From Limosilactobacillus balticus (GTDB lineage Bacteria; Bacillota; Bacilli; Lactobacillales; Lactobacillaceae): a stretch of DNA of 64,000 nt. Each line of letters starts with the position of its first letter. The first letter of the stretch is position 1. The notes beneath the pieces are model-generated. The model worked only from the letters and a program-made list of their open reading frames with translations, was not told where the DNA came from and searched no databases. The DNA is taken from contig NZ_JACIVH010000041.1 in assembly GCF_014145615.1 (NCBI RefSeq), positions 29,931 through 93,930 on the forward strand, in the 5' to 3' direction. The position numbers were made by a program, and so were the translations under genes. Shown here one piece after another: positions 37,625 through 46,030 of the stretch.

Positions 37625-37948
37625 TTAAAGAATAATCCTGAAGATAAAAGTAATAATAATTGCAAAAATTCCAATAATCGTTGCATAAGAAAAATGTTTA
37701 CGTTGAGCTGGTTTAATTAATGCTTGCCTCCCCATGAAAATTGTAAATAAAGCCCATAAAAAAGTAGCAATAAGCAAAATATATAATTTCCAGCTAATTG
37801 GGAGATGGTGGTAAAAATCGCCATAAAATACCATCATGCCGATAAACATCACAATGGCATAGGCATAGTTATCGCGGTGAAAGTTAAAATTAAAAAGATA
37901 AGCAAACACGCAAAATAATAAAATACTAATAATATCGTTTAAAAGCAT
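37625..37948 (-). CDS. Small four-span membrane protein, unknown
   Basis: Not recognised. The 107 residues form about four hydrophobic spans (IISILLFCVFAYLFNF; YAIVMFIGMMVFYG; LYILLIATFLWALFTIFMG; YATIIGIFAIIITFIFRIIL) with short loops and a basic loop RQALIKPAQRKHF before the last span. No catalytic motif is seen. The start is uncertain: ATG at 37948 follows AAGGAAG by 12 bases; an upstream in-frame ATG at 37978 has no ribosome binding site. It stands alone between two hairpins and a divergent tiny gene. Confidence 0.65.
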   Translation of the reverse strand: MLLNDIISILLFCVFAYLFNFNFHRDNYAYAIVMFIGMMVFYGDFYHHLPISWKLYILLIATFLWALFTIFMGRQALIKPAQRKHFSYATIIGIFAIIITFIFRIIL

Positions 37949-38074
37949 ACCCTCTACACACTTCCTTATAGTTTTCATTATAGTCATTAACGGGATAAAG
38001 ATAAAATATTAAGAAGCAATCGCAAATAATATGATATGATGGTCTTGTTAGAATTAATAAAGGCGGTGCTTGCA

Positions 38075-38215
38075 GTGAAGAAAAAAGTTATGCGGCGAGA
38101 AATAAAATTATTAACTGAAGAAAATCAACAATTGCGTCGATACACCTTATTAGCATCAATAGGAATTTTATTAAGTATGATGATTGGGTTAGTTCGAATG
38201 GTTCAAAAAAAGTAG
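38075..38215 (+). CDS. Tiny membrane protein with charged N terminus
   Basis: A 46-residue gene with good signals: AAAGGCGGTG lies about seven bases before GTG 38075, and the frame ends in TAG at 38213. The peptide has a basic, helical start (KKKVMRREIKLLTEENQQLR) and one hydrophobic segment (TLLASIGILLSMMIGLV) ending RMVQKK, giving a likely single membrane span. Function is unknown. It is 28 bases upstream of the acetyltransferase gene and probably cotranscribed. Confidence rests on the ribosome binding site and the membrane-like composition. Confidence 0.6.
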   Translation: MKKKVMRREIKLLTEENQQLRRYTLLASIGILLSMMIGLVRMVQKK

Positions 38216-38243
38216 TTTAGAAAAACTTTTAGAGGGAAATATA

Positions 38244-38738
38244 GTGGAGTTGGTATACCGAAAAGCGACACTTGAAGATCTACCAAAAATTGTTGAAATT
38301 TATAATCAAATTATTCCGTCACGGTTAGCTACTGCAGATCTTACTCCGATAACGGTTGACGAACGGGAAGAATGGTTTGAAGATTTTGACGAAAATCATC
38401 CCATCTGGGTAATTGAATATCAAAATGAGGTTCTCGGGTGGGTTGCCCTTGAGCATTTTTATGGTCGTTCAGCCTATGATCATACTAGTGAAATTGCCAT
38501 TTACCTTGATCAACGGTTACGGAAACAAGGAGTGGGGACAAAAACTATGGAATTTATTATTCGTCAATTGCCTAAATTAACAGTTGATACAATCGTGGCT
38601 TATATTTTTGGTCATAATATTCCAAGCCTAAAGTTATTTAAATCGTTTGGTTTTACGCAATGGGGGCTTTTACCACAAGTAGCAGAGCTTGATGGGATTA
38701 AACGTGATTTAGTTATTTTAGGACGTCATTTTAAATGA
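38244..38738 (+). CDS. GNAT N-acetyltransferase (phosphinothricin-type)
   Basis: A 164-residue cytosolic GCN5-related acetyltransferase. It begins LVYRKATLEDLPKIVEIYNQ and carries the acetyl-CoA motif A as IYLDQRLRKQGVGTKTMEFI, with the loop R-x-x-G-V-G. Later sequence (YIFGHNIPSLKLFKSFGF) is typical of the subfamily that includes phosphinothricin/Met sulfone acetyltransferases. The true acceptor is unknown. GTG 38244 has AGAGGGAAA upstream at good spacing. It follows the 46-residue membrane protein gene. Confidence 0.85.
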   Translation: MELVYRKATLEDLPKIVEIYNQIIPSRLATADLTPITVDEREEWFEDFDENHPIWVIEYQNEVLGWVALEHFYGRSAYDHTSEIAIYLDQRLRKQGVGTKTMEFIIRQLPKLTVDTIVAYIFGHNIPSLKLFKSFGFTQWGLLPQVAELDGIKRDLVILGRHFK

Positions 38739-38796
38739 TTATTAAAAAGAGTGTGGTATAAGTTCGAACACGTCCATAAGAATAAGAAGCAAGCAA

Positions 38797-38860
38797 AATA
38801 GGCCCCCAATGCCCGGTAAAGCCGAACGATGGAGGCCTATATTGTATATGGGGGGCTCTA
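38797..38860. other. Structured intergenic element with competing stems
   Basis: AATAGGCCCCCAAT (38797-38810) can pair with ATGGAGGCCTATATT (38829-38843). The same GGCCCCC can instead pair with GGGGGGCT at 38850-38857. An inner CGG/CCG stem also exists. On the minus strand the first hairpin is followed by TATTTTGCTT, so it probably ends transcription of the asp23 operon; whether the alternative fold matters is unknown. Confidence 0.45.
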
Positions 38861-38900
38861 TGTTGAAAACGAAGATACCCGTGATACTTGGCTCGTTCCC

Positions 38901-39284
38901 TTATTTTGTATCTTTTTCTACTTCTTCTCTTGTTTTAACGTCATTGATATGTAACTCAAATTTAACTAAATTCAAGCCAGTCATTTTATTGATTGCATGC
39001 TGGACCTCAGAACAAACAGCCTTAAAAATTTCTGGAGCACTTTTGCCATATTCGATGGTGGCTTCCATTTTTAATGCAACTTGCTTTTCACCAACATCGG
39101 CATCAATTCCCTTTGTTGGATTGCTTCCGGAAGTTACTTTGTCTGCTAATTCACTAAACATATTTCCGTCGAGGGAAAGGACCCCAGGGACTTTGCTAGC
39201 GGTAATTCCAGCAATTTTTTCAATTACCTGATCATCAAATGTTAATTGTTCATCAATTGTTTTATTATTTGTAGTGGTTGTCAT
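38901..39284 (-). CDS. asp23: Asp23/Gls24 family envelope stress protein
   Basis: A 127-residue cytosolic protein of the alkaline shock protein 23 family. The stretch KIAGITASKVPGVLSLDGN and the later VALKMEATIEYGKSAPEIFK are typical. In staphylococci Asp23 is tethered to the membrane by AmaP and influences envelope-stress responses; here both are encoded in one operon (amaP, DUF2273, asp23 in transcription order). AAGGAGGAATT lies before the start. The sequence downstream forms the structured element near 38,800, the likely transcript end. Confidence 0.93.
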   Translation of the reverse strand: MTTTTNNKTIDEQLTFDDQVIEKIAGITASKVPGVLSLDGNMFSELADKVTSGSNPTKGIDADVGEKQVALKMEATIEYGKSAPEIFKAVCSEVQHAINKMTGLNLVKFELHINDVKTREEVEKDTK

Positions 39285-39301
39285 ATTAATTCCTCCTTGA
39301 A

Positions 39302-39493
39302 TTAGTTGGCAAATTTATCTAACATTTTTATCGCGAGTTTATTTAATGAATAGCCTTTTGCATCAAGAACATAGCCAATTCCGCCTAAGATAGTGACAGC
39401 TAACAGAATGCCAATCATTGGGAAAAAGCCCCACATAATCCAACTAATGCTGATAAGCAGTCCTAAGATAACGCCAATTGTAGCAAGTTTCAT
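39302..39493 (-). CDS. DUF2273 small membrane protein
   Basis: A 63-residue protein with two hydrophobic spans (ATIGVILGLLISISWIMWGF; MIGILLAVTILGGIGYVLDA) and a basic C terminus. DUF2273 proteins sit between amaP and asp23 in Firmicutes envelope-stress operons and are thought to be membrane parts of that system. Its ribosome binding site AAAAAGGAGGT is strong. It is 17 bases from asp23 and 14 from amaP, so it is the middle gene of the operon. Confidence 0.88.
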   Translation of the reverse strand: MKLATIGVILGLLISISWIMWGFFPMIGILLAVTILGGIGYVLDAKGYSLNKLAIKMLDKFAN

Positions 39494-39507
39494 ATAGTAC
39501 CTCCTTT

Positions 39508-40053
39508 TTAGACAATGTTGACTGATTCTTTGTTTGAGTAGGGACTTAGCTTAATGTGTAATTTATTAAGATCAATGTCGAAGTCTCGTTTTAGGTTTTC
39601 TTTAATTGTCTGGAGTAGTACTGTATGAACTAGTTTTGGATTGGTTCTCTTAGAGAGCATTCCATGAACAGTGACGTCTGCGTTGCGATTGTTACGGTGC
39701 ATCTTGAGTTTAATTACTGGATTGTAAAGATCAAATTTAGCAATTGAAGTAGTTAAGCTATGTTCAACTGCATGTTGATCAATCTGAACTTTATTAGCAC
39801 CATCCTTAGCGATTGTCATTTGTTTAGTCGTTGTTGGGCGAAAAACGGCAATTGCTATTACGGTTAAAGCAACGATGATTAAAAATACTGCGACTCCGGC
39901 TGAGAAACTTTGACCGATGGGGCTGTGAAGCCAATCGTTAACTGGAATCGTCCAAGTTTGGTCACGATAAAACCATAATGATACGACAACGATTCCAATA
40001 ATTACCTGAAGCATCATCACAAATGAAACCCACCATTTTTTCCATGCGGCCAT
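39508..40053 (-). CDS. amaP: Asp23 membrane anchor protein AmaP
   Basis: A 181-residue membrane protein. Two N-terminal spans are seen (VSFVMMLQVIIGIVVVSLWF and SAGVAVFLIIVALTVIAIAV), followed by a soluble domain of the Asp23-like type (VEHSLTTSIAKFDLYNPVIK). In Staphylococcus AmaP anchors Asp23 near the membrane. It is the first gene of the operon. I chose ATG at 40053, nine bases after AAAGGAAG; an in-frame GTG at 40062 lies against that site. A cre-like sequence (40110-40123) lies 57 bases upstream. Confidence 0.9.
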   Translation of the reverse strand: MAAWKKWWVSFVMMLQVIIGIVVVSLWFYRDQTWTIPVNDWLHSPIGQSFSAGVAVFLIIVALTVIAIAVFRPTTTKQMTIAKDGANKVQIDQHAVEHSLTTSIAKFDLYNPVIKLKMHRNNRNADVTVHGMLSKRTNPKLVHTVLLQTIKENLKRDFDIDLNKLHIKLSPYSNKESVNIV

Positions 40054-40109
40054 TAGTACCACTTCCTTTCTATAAATGTTTTTTTGCTATGAATTAATAA
40101 TAACATAGG

Positions 40110-40123
40110 AGAAAGCGTTTTAC
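40110..40123. promoter_or_regulatory. Weak cre-like site before amaP
   Basis: AGAAAGCGTTTTAC matches the CcpA operator consensus at about 11 of 14 positions and lies in the AT-rich promoter region of the asp23 operon. The match is weak. Confidence 0.3.
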
Positions 40124-40178
40124 GTTGATTGCAAAAATGCTAAAGGTAATATTAAGAACCTATTAACAGAATAGTCAT

Positions 40179-40230
40179 AATTAAAAATCGATCTTACAAT
40201 CATGTTCCGATGTAAGATCGATTTTTAATT
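40179..40230 (-). terminator. Terminator of the gluconate kinase gene
   Basis: A perfect 20-bp stem, AATTAAAAATCGATCTTACA and its complement, with a 12-base loop. It begins two bases after the stop of the minus-strand kinase gene; A/T arms give T tracts on both strands. Confidence 0.9.
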
Positions 40231-40232
40231 CT

Positions 40233-41762
40233 TTAATTATTTTGGCGCTCTTGTAGTTTGGCAATTTCAGAATAAGCAGGAGCAAGCATATCTTCAACTT
40301 GTTGGAAGAGTGGAGTATAACGTTGATATACTTTTACTGCGGTTGGATCTGGTTGGTAAGAACTGACCTTGCCAATGAACTTTTGTGGTGTATCAAGACT
40401 ATCGATCATTCCCAAACTTTGCATAGCCATAACTACTGATCCAAGGCAGCCTGATTCAAATGAGTCTGGAACATTAACAGGACAGTTTAAGATATCAGCA
40501 AGCATTTGGCGCCATACTTTTGAGCGGGCAAAGCCACCTGTTGCGGTAACACTTGCTGGTTCGCCGACTAAAGCCCGTACTGCTTGGAAGACTGTTGCAA
40601 TATTCATGCTAATTCCTTCCATGACTGCCCGTAGCATATCAGCCCGTGTATGAATATGAGAAAGGCCAAAGAAACTACCGCGCGCTTTGGCATTCCACAA
40701 TGGCGCCCGTTCACCGCCAAGGAAGGGATGGAAGAGAAGTCCATGTGCCCCTGCTGGTACTCCTTCAATAACGTGATTGGCTAAAGTATAAGGATCCACC
40801 TGTTCGTTCTTAACAGCGCTACTATCGACAAGGTGTTTTACTGCCCATTCATAGACATCGCCACCGTTATTAAGCGGACCACCAACGACCCACAATCCTT
40901 TATTAATAGCATAGCAGAAGAGGCGTCGTTCTGGATCAATAACAGGATGGTCAGTTACGACTCGTACAGCTGCAGAAGTGCCAATTGTAATTGCTACTGT
41001 ATTTTGCTTGGTTGCACCAACGCCAATATTTGAAAGGGCACCATCGTAGGCACCATAGATAAAGGGCGTATCAGCTGGTACTCCTAATTTTTCTTGGGCT
41101 TCGGGTACTAAACCAGTTGCTTGAGTTGTTCCATCAACAATTTCAGGCAGTTGATCTTTGGTTATCCCTGCAACCCGAAGAGCCTGGTCATCCCAATCAC
41201 AAGTTTTTAGATTCATCAAGCCGGTTGAGGAAGCGATTGACATATCAACCTTAAATTCATTAAATAACCGATAGAAAAGGTAAGCTTTAATATCAGCAAA
41301 ATATGCTGTACGGCTAAATAAATCTGGTTCGTCTTCCCTTAACCAAAGGAGCTTTGTCAACGTTGACATGGGATGAACAGGAACCCCTGTCTTCATATAT
41401 AATTGTTGTCCTTCAGTCATCATCTTGAGGTTATCTGCCGCGCGCTGAGCTCGACTATCAGCCCAGGTGATTAACCGTGAAAGGGGCTTCTTATCTTTAT
41501 CTAATAAGAGGAGGCTTTGGTTTGCACTTGAGATTGAAACTGCTAGTAGTTTCCCTGTACTGAGATCAGCTGCCGTAGCCACATCATGGATAGCTTGTTC
41601 AGCAGCATTGATTACTTCTTCTGGCTCTTGTTCTGCCATTCCTGCGGCATTGCGGTGCAACTCGTAGCCATAGTTAGCTTGTGTGATCACCTGTGCATCT
41701 TGATCGTATAAAACGGCCTTTGTGCTAGAGGTTCCAACGTCAACACCAATTAAGTAGTTCAT
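40233..41762 (-). CDS. gntK: Gluconokinase, FGGY family (copy 1)
   Basis: Phosphorylates gluconate to 6-phosphogluconate, which enters the phosphoketolase pathway. The 509 residues are a FGGY-type carbohydrate kinase: NYLIGVDVGTSSTKAVLYDQ (phosphate loop), GAYDGALSNIGVGATKQNT, TIGTSAAVRVV, and the C-terminal signature VMEGISMNIATVFQAVRALV followed by TATGGFARSKVW. A gluconate rather than xylulose substrate is inferred from the adjoining gntP permease. AAAGGAG lies eight bases before ATG. A second, highly similar kinase is encoded at 44271-45803, so this is one of two paralogues. Confidence 0.9.
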   Translation of the reverse strand: MNYLIGVDVGTSSTKAVLYDQDAQVITQANYGYELHRNAAGMAEQEPEEVINAAEQAIHDVATAADLSTGKLLAVSISSANQSLLLLDKDKKPLSRLITWADSRAQRAADNLKMMTEGQQLYMKTGVPVHPMSTLTKLLWLREDEPDLFSRTAYFADIKAYLFYRLFNEFKVDMSIASSTGLMNLKTCDWDDQALRVAGITKDQLPEIVDGTTQATGLVPEAQEKLGVPADTPFIYGAYDGALSNIGVGATKQNTVAITIGTSAAVRVVTDHPVIDPERRLFCYAINKGLWVVGGPLNNGGDVYEWAVKHLVDSSAVKNEQVDPYTLANHVIEGVPAGAHGLLFHPFLGGERAPLWNAKARGSFFGLSHIHTRADMLRAVMEGISMNIATVFQAVRALVGEPASVTATGGFARSKVWRQMLADILNCPVNVPDSFESGCLGSVVMAMQSLGMIDSLDTPQKFIGKVSSYQPDPTAVKVYQRYTPLFQQVEDMLAPAYSEIAKLQERQNN

Positions 41763-41812
41763 TTATTGTTCTCCTTTAAAACTCAATTTAATTCTCTTTG
41801 TAATATTATATG

Positions 41813-42829
41813 CTAAAGTGACTGGTGTGCAATGATTTCAACTGGTAAAAGGGTAGTGGAACTGATGGTACTTTGTTGGTTAATTTGCGTTAAAAGCTTA
41901 TTAGCTGCTAAATTACCCATTAGCTCCATATCTTGCTTCAACAGAAAAATTCCATTAGCGACATATTGCGACCATTCCCAATCATCAAAGCTAACTAAGC
42001 CAAGATCGTCAGGGAAGGAAAGGTTTAGTTCCTTAAAAATCGCTAAAAGATCAAATAAAATGGGCCCCATTAATGAAACGACAGCAGTTTTGCCTTTGAG
42101 CTCATTTAACTGTTGCAAAAACGTTTTAACAAGCCACTGCCGATCATGTCCCCGGGTTTCAATATTGTGATAGCTTAGCCCATTATCAGCAGCAGCAACC
42201 TTTAAACCGGCAATTCGAGGGATTTGACCCGATGCCTCCGCCAAATGCGCGCTGACAGTTAAAATATTCTGATAACCATTTTGATAAAGAATTTTACCGA
42301 GGTTATAACAAGCATCACGATTAGCAGAAGTGACCTTCCCAACTGTAGAAGGCTGGTCATCAACTTCACGGTCAACAATCACGAGGGGAATATCATTGTG
42401 AATAGCAGGGGCAAATTGACTAAACTGGCGGGAATTAGGCTGGACAATAATTCCGTCAACTCGTTGCTGATATAGACGCTGAAGAGCACGACTTTCATTT
42501 TCCCGCGAGTTGTTTGTGTTCATGAGGAGGATATCATAGCCTGCCTGTTGCAAAACATCATCGATCCCTTTGGCGAGTAAAGATGAAAAGGGGTTAGAAA
42601 TATCTCCAACGAGGATTCCAACAACGTGACTATGAGTTTGGCGAAGCTGTCGTGCAGAAGCGGTTGGAACAAATTGAAGGTCTTTAATTGCTTTTTCCAC
42701 CCGTTTCCGCGTTGCTGGGCGCATTTTATCATAACGACCATTAATAATACGTGAAACGGTAGTCGCTGAAACCCCAGCTGCTTTAGCAACGTCAGCGATA
42801 GTAGTATGTTGCGTCATTTGTTTATTCAT
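41813..42829 (-). CDS. LacI-family transcriptional regulator
   Basis: A 338-residue LacI/GalR-type regulator. The N-terminal helix-turn-helix and hinge are visible: TTIADVAKAAGVSATTVSRI and RPATRKRVEKAIKDLQFVPT; the periplasmic-binding-like sensor domain follows (VVGILVGDISNPFSSLLAKG). It lies between the permease and copy 1 of the kinase and probably controls this gluconate locus, with gluconate or its phosphate as inducer. The start is uncertain: ATG at 42829, 42832 or 42817 are all in frame, and none has ideal spacing from AAGGA. An inverted repeat CTTAATA...TATTAAG lies in the leader. Confidence 0.88.
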   Translation of the reverse strand: MNKQMTQHTTIADVAKAAGVSATTVSRIINGRYDKMRPATRKRVEKAIKDLQFVPTASARQLRQTHSHVVGILVGDISNPFSSLLAKGIDDVLQQAGYDILLMNTNNSRENESRALQRLYQQRVDGIIVQPNSRQFSQFAPAIHNDIPLVIVDREVDDQPSTVGKVTSANRDACYNLGKILYQNGYQNILTVSAHLAEASGQIPRIAGLKVAAADNGLSYHNIETRGHDRQWLVKTFLQQLNELKGKTAVVSLMGPILFDLLAIFKELNLSFPDDLGLVSFDDWEWSQYVANGIFLLKQDMELMGNLAANKLLTQINQQSTISSTTLLPVEIIAHQSL

Positions 42830-42914
42830 CATCCTTAATAGTTCTACTATTATTAAGAATACCAAACCATACAAAAAGCGTCACTAGCTAATTCACTAGG
42901 ACGCTTAAATTGAC

Positions 42915-44258
42915 TTAGACAAATAATGAAATGGCGTAGACAGCTCCCAACCCAGCGAGTGCTAAGACAGAAGTTAAAGTTGTCCACGAAAGTAAAGTTT
43001 CCTTTAATGAAAGGCCAAAGTATTCTTTGATCATCCAGAAACCGGCATCATTAACGTGTCCACAAAAGACAGAACCGGCACCGATGGCAAGAACCATTAA
43101 TGTTGCCATAATTGAGTTACCGCCAAATTGGTGAGCCATTGGAACCACAAGTCCAGCAGCAGTCATTGCAGCAACCGTTGATGATCCAAGTGACATCCGT
43201 AATAAAGCAGTAATTAACCAAGCAGCTAGAATTGGTGAAATGCTAGTTTGAGCAAATAGCCCAGAAATGTACTTAGAAATTCCACCATCAACAAGAACTT
43301 GCTTGAAGGCACCACCACCACCGATGATCAAAAGCATTACGGAAATTTGCTTGATTGAATCGGCAAGGGCAGTTGATATTTCTTCCATTTTCTTGTTTCG
43401 CCATAATCCCATCGTAAAGATTGCAAAGATTAATGAAAGAAGCATTGCAAGATCAGGTGCACCAATAAATTGAATGAATTCATTAACAGGATTGTTCTTA
43501 GGGAAAATAAATGAACAAATAGTAGCAACGGCAATTAAGATAACTGGCATCATTGCAGTTAGAACCGAGATACCGAACTTCGGCGTTTCTTCAAGTTTAA
43601 ATTCTTTATATTCACCAAGGACTGAAATATCAATGTTTTTACGGTAAACACGTGGATAAACTTTTTGTAATACCCAGTTATAAACTGGACCAGCAATAAT
43701 GATTGTTGGGATTGCAGCTAAAATACCAAGAAGCAAGACGTGTCCAAGGTTTGCTCCAAGAATGTCGGTGATAGCGGTTGGAGCAGGGTGGGGTGGTAAG
43801 AAGGCGTGGGTAACGTTTAAAGTTGCCGCCATTGGGATTCCGAGGTACATCAATGGCATATCAAGTTCGCGGGCAATGATGAAGATAATTGGTAAAACAA
43901 CGACGAGCCCAACTTCAAAGAATAATGCTAACCCAATGATAAAGGAGGCAAGGATAACAGCAACTTGGATCCAGCGCCGACCAAACTTGTTAATAAGCGT
44001 TGTTGCGATTCGATAGCCACCACCGGCATCAGAAACTAATTTACCAAGCATTGAGCCGAAACCAAAGATGATCGCTAAGTGTCCTAGTTGGCCACCAATT
44101 CCGGTTTCAATAGTCTGCGGAATTTTTGTAAGTGGAAGGTCGAGTAACAAGCCAACGATGAATGATGTGATTACTAAACCAACGAAAGTGTTCATCTTTA
44201 GTTTAACAATCATGAAAATTAAGATAATAACCCCGATTAAAACGATAAGTAAAGGCAT
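42915..44258 (-). CDS. gntP: Gluconate:proton symporter GntP
   Basis: A 447-residue permease of the GntP family with about 12-14 spans, importing gluconate with a proton. Typical segments are GFGSMLGKLVSDAGGGYRIA, FFEVGLVVVLPIIFIIAREL, LPPHPAPTAITDILGANLG and VFCGHVNDAGFWMIKEYFGL. The AGGGGG ribosome binding site overlaps the stop of the upstream kinase gene (12-base gap), so kinase copy 2 and the permease are cotranscribed. The LacI-type regulator gene follows 85 bases after its stop. Confidence 0.95.
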   Translation of the reverse strand: MPLLIVLIGVIILIFMIVKLKMNTFVGLVITSFIVGLLLDLPLTKIPQTIETGIGGQLGHLAIIFGFGSMLGKLVSDAGGGYRIATTLINKFGRRWIQVAVILASFIIGLALFFEVGLVVVLPIIFIIARELDMPLMYLGIPMAATLNVTHAFLPPHPAPTAITDILGANLGHVLLLGILAAIPTIIIAGPVYNWVLQKVYPRVYRKNIDISVLGEYKEFKLEETPKFGISVLTAMMPVILIAVATICSFIFPKNNPVNEFIQFIGAPDLAMLLSLIFAIFTMGLWRNKKMEEISTALADSIKQISVMLLIIGGGGAFKQVLVDGGISKYISGLFAQTSISPILAAWLITALLRMSLGSSTVAAMTAAGLVVPMAHQFGGNSIMATLMVLAIGAGSVFCGHVNDAGFWMIKEYFGLSLKETLLSWTTLTSVLALAGLGAVYAISLFV

Positions 44259-44270
44259 GATAATAACCCC

Positions 44271-45803
44271 CTAATGAGTAGTAGATTGTTGTTGTAATTT
44301 AGCGATGGTCGAATAGGCTGGTGTTAATAATCCTTCAACCTGTTTGAAGAGTGGTAAGTAATTTTGATAAACACTGACCGCTCTTTGATTTGGTTGATAA
44401 GAACTGATATCTCCAACTAATGTTTTAATGATTTCATAGTTTTCAATCATTCCTAAACTCTTCATTGCCATAGTAATTGCCCCGAGACAACCAGATTCAA
44501 ATGAGTTCGGGATATTGACTGGACAGTTTAAAACATCTGCTAACATCTGCCGCCAAACTTCAGCCCGCGCAAAACCGCCAGTTGCAGTTACGCTTGCGGG
44601 AATACCAACAAGGTCACGAACCGCTTGGAAAACAGTGGCAATGTTCATACAAATTCCTTCCATTACTGAGCGCAGCATATCGGCACGGGTATGAATATGG
44701 GAAAGCCCAAAGAAACTACCACGCGCATTAGCGTCCCATAATGGTGCCCGTTCACCGCCAAGGAAGGGGTGGAAGAGCAAGCCGTGAGCTCCAGCGGGAA
44801 CACCTTCAATAACTCGGTTAGCAAGAGTGTAAGGATCAATGTTTTCATTTTTAACTGCGCTGGCGTCAACTAGGTGCTCAACGGCCCATTGATAGACGTC
44901 GCCACCATTATTAAGCGGCCCACCGATTACCCATAAGCCTTTATCCACGGCATAGCAGAAGAGTCGTTGCTGAGGATCGATCACTGGATGGTCAGTTACA
45001 ACTCGAACACCAGCTGAAGTCCCAATCGTAATGGCAACAGTATTTTGCTTAATTGCTCCCACGCCTAAATTAGATAAAGCACCGTCAAAGGCACCGTAAA
45101 CAAATGGTGTGTCAGCGGGGATGCCCATCTTTGCTTGCGCCGCTGCTGTTAGGCCAATCGCTTGGGTTGTTCCGTTCACGATTTCTGGTAATTGGGAACG
45201 GTCGACGTTAGCGAGTTCCAATGCCTGCTCATCCCAGTCACATGTATTGACATTCATCATTCCGGTACATGAAGCAATGGAGACATCAACCTTAAACGTA
45301 TTAAAAAATTGGTGGAAGAGGTAGGATTTGATATCGCCAAAATATGCAGTTTGAGCAACCTTATCTGTTTGTGTCTTATTGAGCCACATAATCTTGGTCA
45401 ACGGGGACATCGGATGAATAGGTGTACCTGTTTTAGCATAAATTTGCTGACCAGCAGGACTATTCTTTAATTCGTTTGCAACATCACGCGCCCGTGTATC
45501 AGCCCAAGTGATCACCCGTGAAAGAGGATTGAAATTCTTGTCGAGCATGATCACACTTTGGTTAGCACTGGAAAATGATACCGCTAACAATTTTCCGTTT
45601 GTTAAATCTGCTTTTTGTGCCGCATCATAAATAACTTTTTCGACTGCTTCGACAATTGCAGTTGGGTTTTGTTCAGCCATTCCACTAGCATCGCGGTAAA
45701 GGGAATAACCTTGGCTAAATTGGTCTAACACAGTTGCATTTTGGTCATATAGAACTGCTTTTGTAGAAGTAGTTCCAACATCGACACCGATAAAATAATT
45801 CAT
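44271..45803 (-). CDS. gntK: Gluconokinase, FGGY family (copy 2)
   Basis: A 510-residue FGGY kinase closely similar along its length to copy 1: NYFIGVDVGTTSTKAVLYDQ, FDGALSNLGVGAIKQNTVAI and VMEGICMNIATVFQAVRDLV. It is the first gene of the minus-strand gluconate operon, with the permease next. I chose ATG at 45803, ten bases after GAAGGGAG; an in-frame ATG at 45827 lies upstream of this site and overlaps a cre-like operator. A consensus promoter and the cre-like site lie directly upstream, suggesting carbon catabolite control. Why two kinases are kept is not clear. Confidence 0.92.
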   Translation of the reverse strand: MNYFIGVDVGTTSTKAVLYDQNATVLDQFSQGYSLYRDASGMAEQNPTAIVEAVEKVIYDAAQKADLTNGKLLAVSFSSANQSVIMLDKNFNPLSRVITWADTRARDVANELKNSPAGQQIYAKTGTPIHPMSPLTKIMWLNKTQTDKVAQTAYFGDIKSYLFHQFFNTFKVDVSIASCTGMMNVNTCDWDEQALELANVDRSQLPEIVNGTTQAIGLTAAAQAKMGIPADTPFVYGAFDGALSNLGVGAIKQNTVAITIGTSAGVRVVTDHPVIDPQQRLFCYAVDKGLWVIGGPLNNGGDVYQWAVEHLVDASAVKNENIDPYTLANRVIEGVPAGAHGLLFHPFLGGERAPLWDANARGSFFGLSHIHTRADMLRSVMEGICMNIATVFQAVRDLVGIPASVTATGGFARAEVWRQMLADVLNCPVNIPNSFESGCLGAITMAMKSLGMIENYEIIKTLVGDISSYQPNQRAVSVYQNYLPLFKQVEGLLTPAYSTIAKLQQQSTTH

Positions 45804-45826
45804 TGTAGTAATTCTCCCTTCATTCA

Positions 45827-45842
45827 TTTGAAAGCGTTTTAG
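45827..45842. promoter_or_regulatory. cre-like CcpA operator before gntK copy 2
   Basis: TTTGAAAGCGTTTTAG contains TGAAAGCGTTTTAG, 12 of 14 matches to the cre consensus. It lies just downstream of the predicted transcription start, where bound CcpA would act as a roadblock. Confidence 0.6.
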
Positions 45843-45860
45843 TTTATCGTTACACCTAAT

Positions 45861-45889
45861 AATATACTGTTGTATGTAAGCGATGTCAA
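45861..45889 (-). promoter_or_regulatory. Promoter of the gluconate operon
   Basis: On the minus strand TTGACA (45889-45884) and TATATT (45866-45861) are 17 bases apart, a near-perfect sigma-A promoter. Transcription would start near 45854, 50 bases before the kinase ATG. Confidence 0.85.
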
Positions 45890-45943
45890 TAACTTGTTTA
45901 AGATTAGTTTATCGGTTCCCTAAAAATTAAAAATCGAAAGTGA

Positions 45944-45971
45944 TTGCATCTGAATATTGAGGTGTGATACT
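45944..45971 (+). promoter_or_regulatory. Probable promoter of the GNAT gene
   Basis: TTGCAT (45944-45949) and GATACT (45966-45971) are 16 bases apart, preceded by TGTG. They lie about 60 bases upstream of the 46031 gene, divergent from the gluconate operon. Confidence 0.5.
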
Positions 45972-46030
45972 ATTAATTGCTTAATTTGTTATGGTTTAGC
46001 TATAAGCAACGATTTTAAGGAGGGATTACA

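Noticed and set aside
38809..39231. Plus-strand reading frame opposite asp23
   Set aside because: It runs antisense through the conserved Asp23 gene and the structured element, has no ribosome binding site, and its protein looks random.
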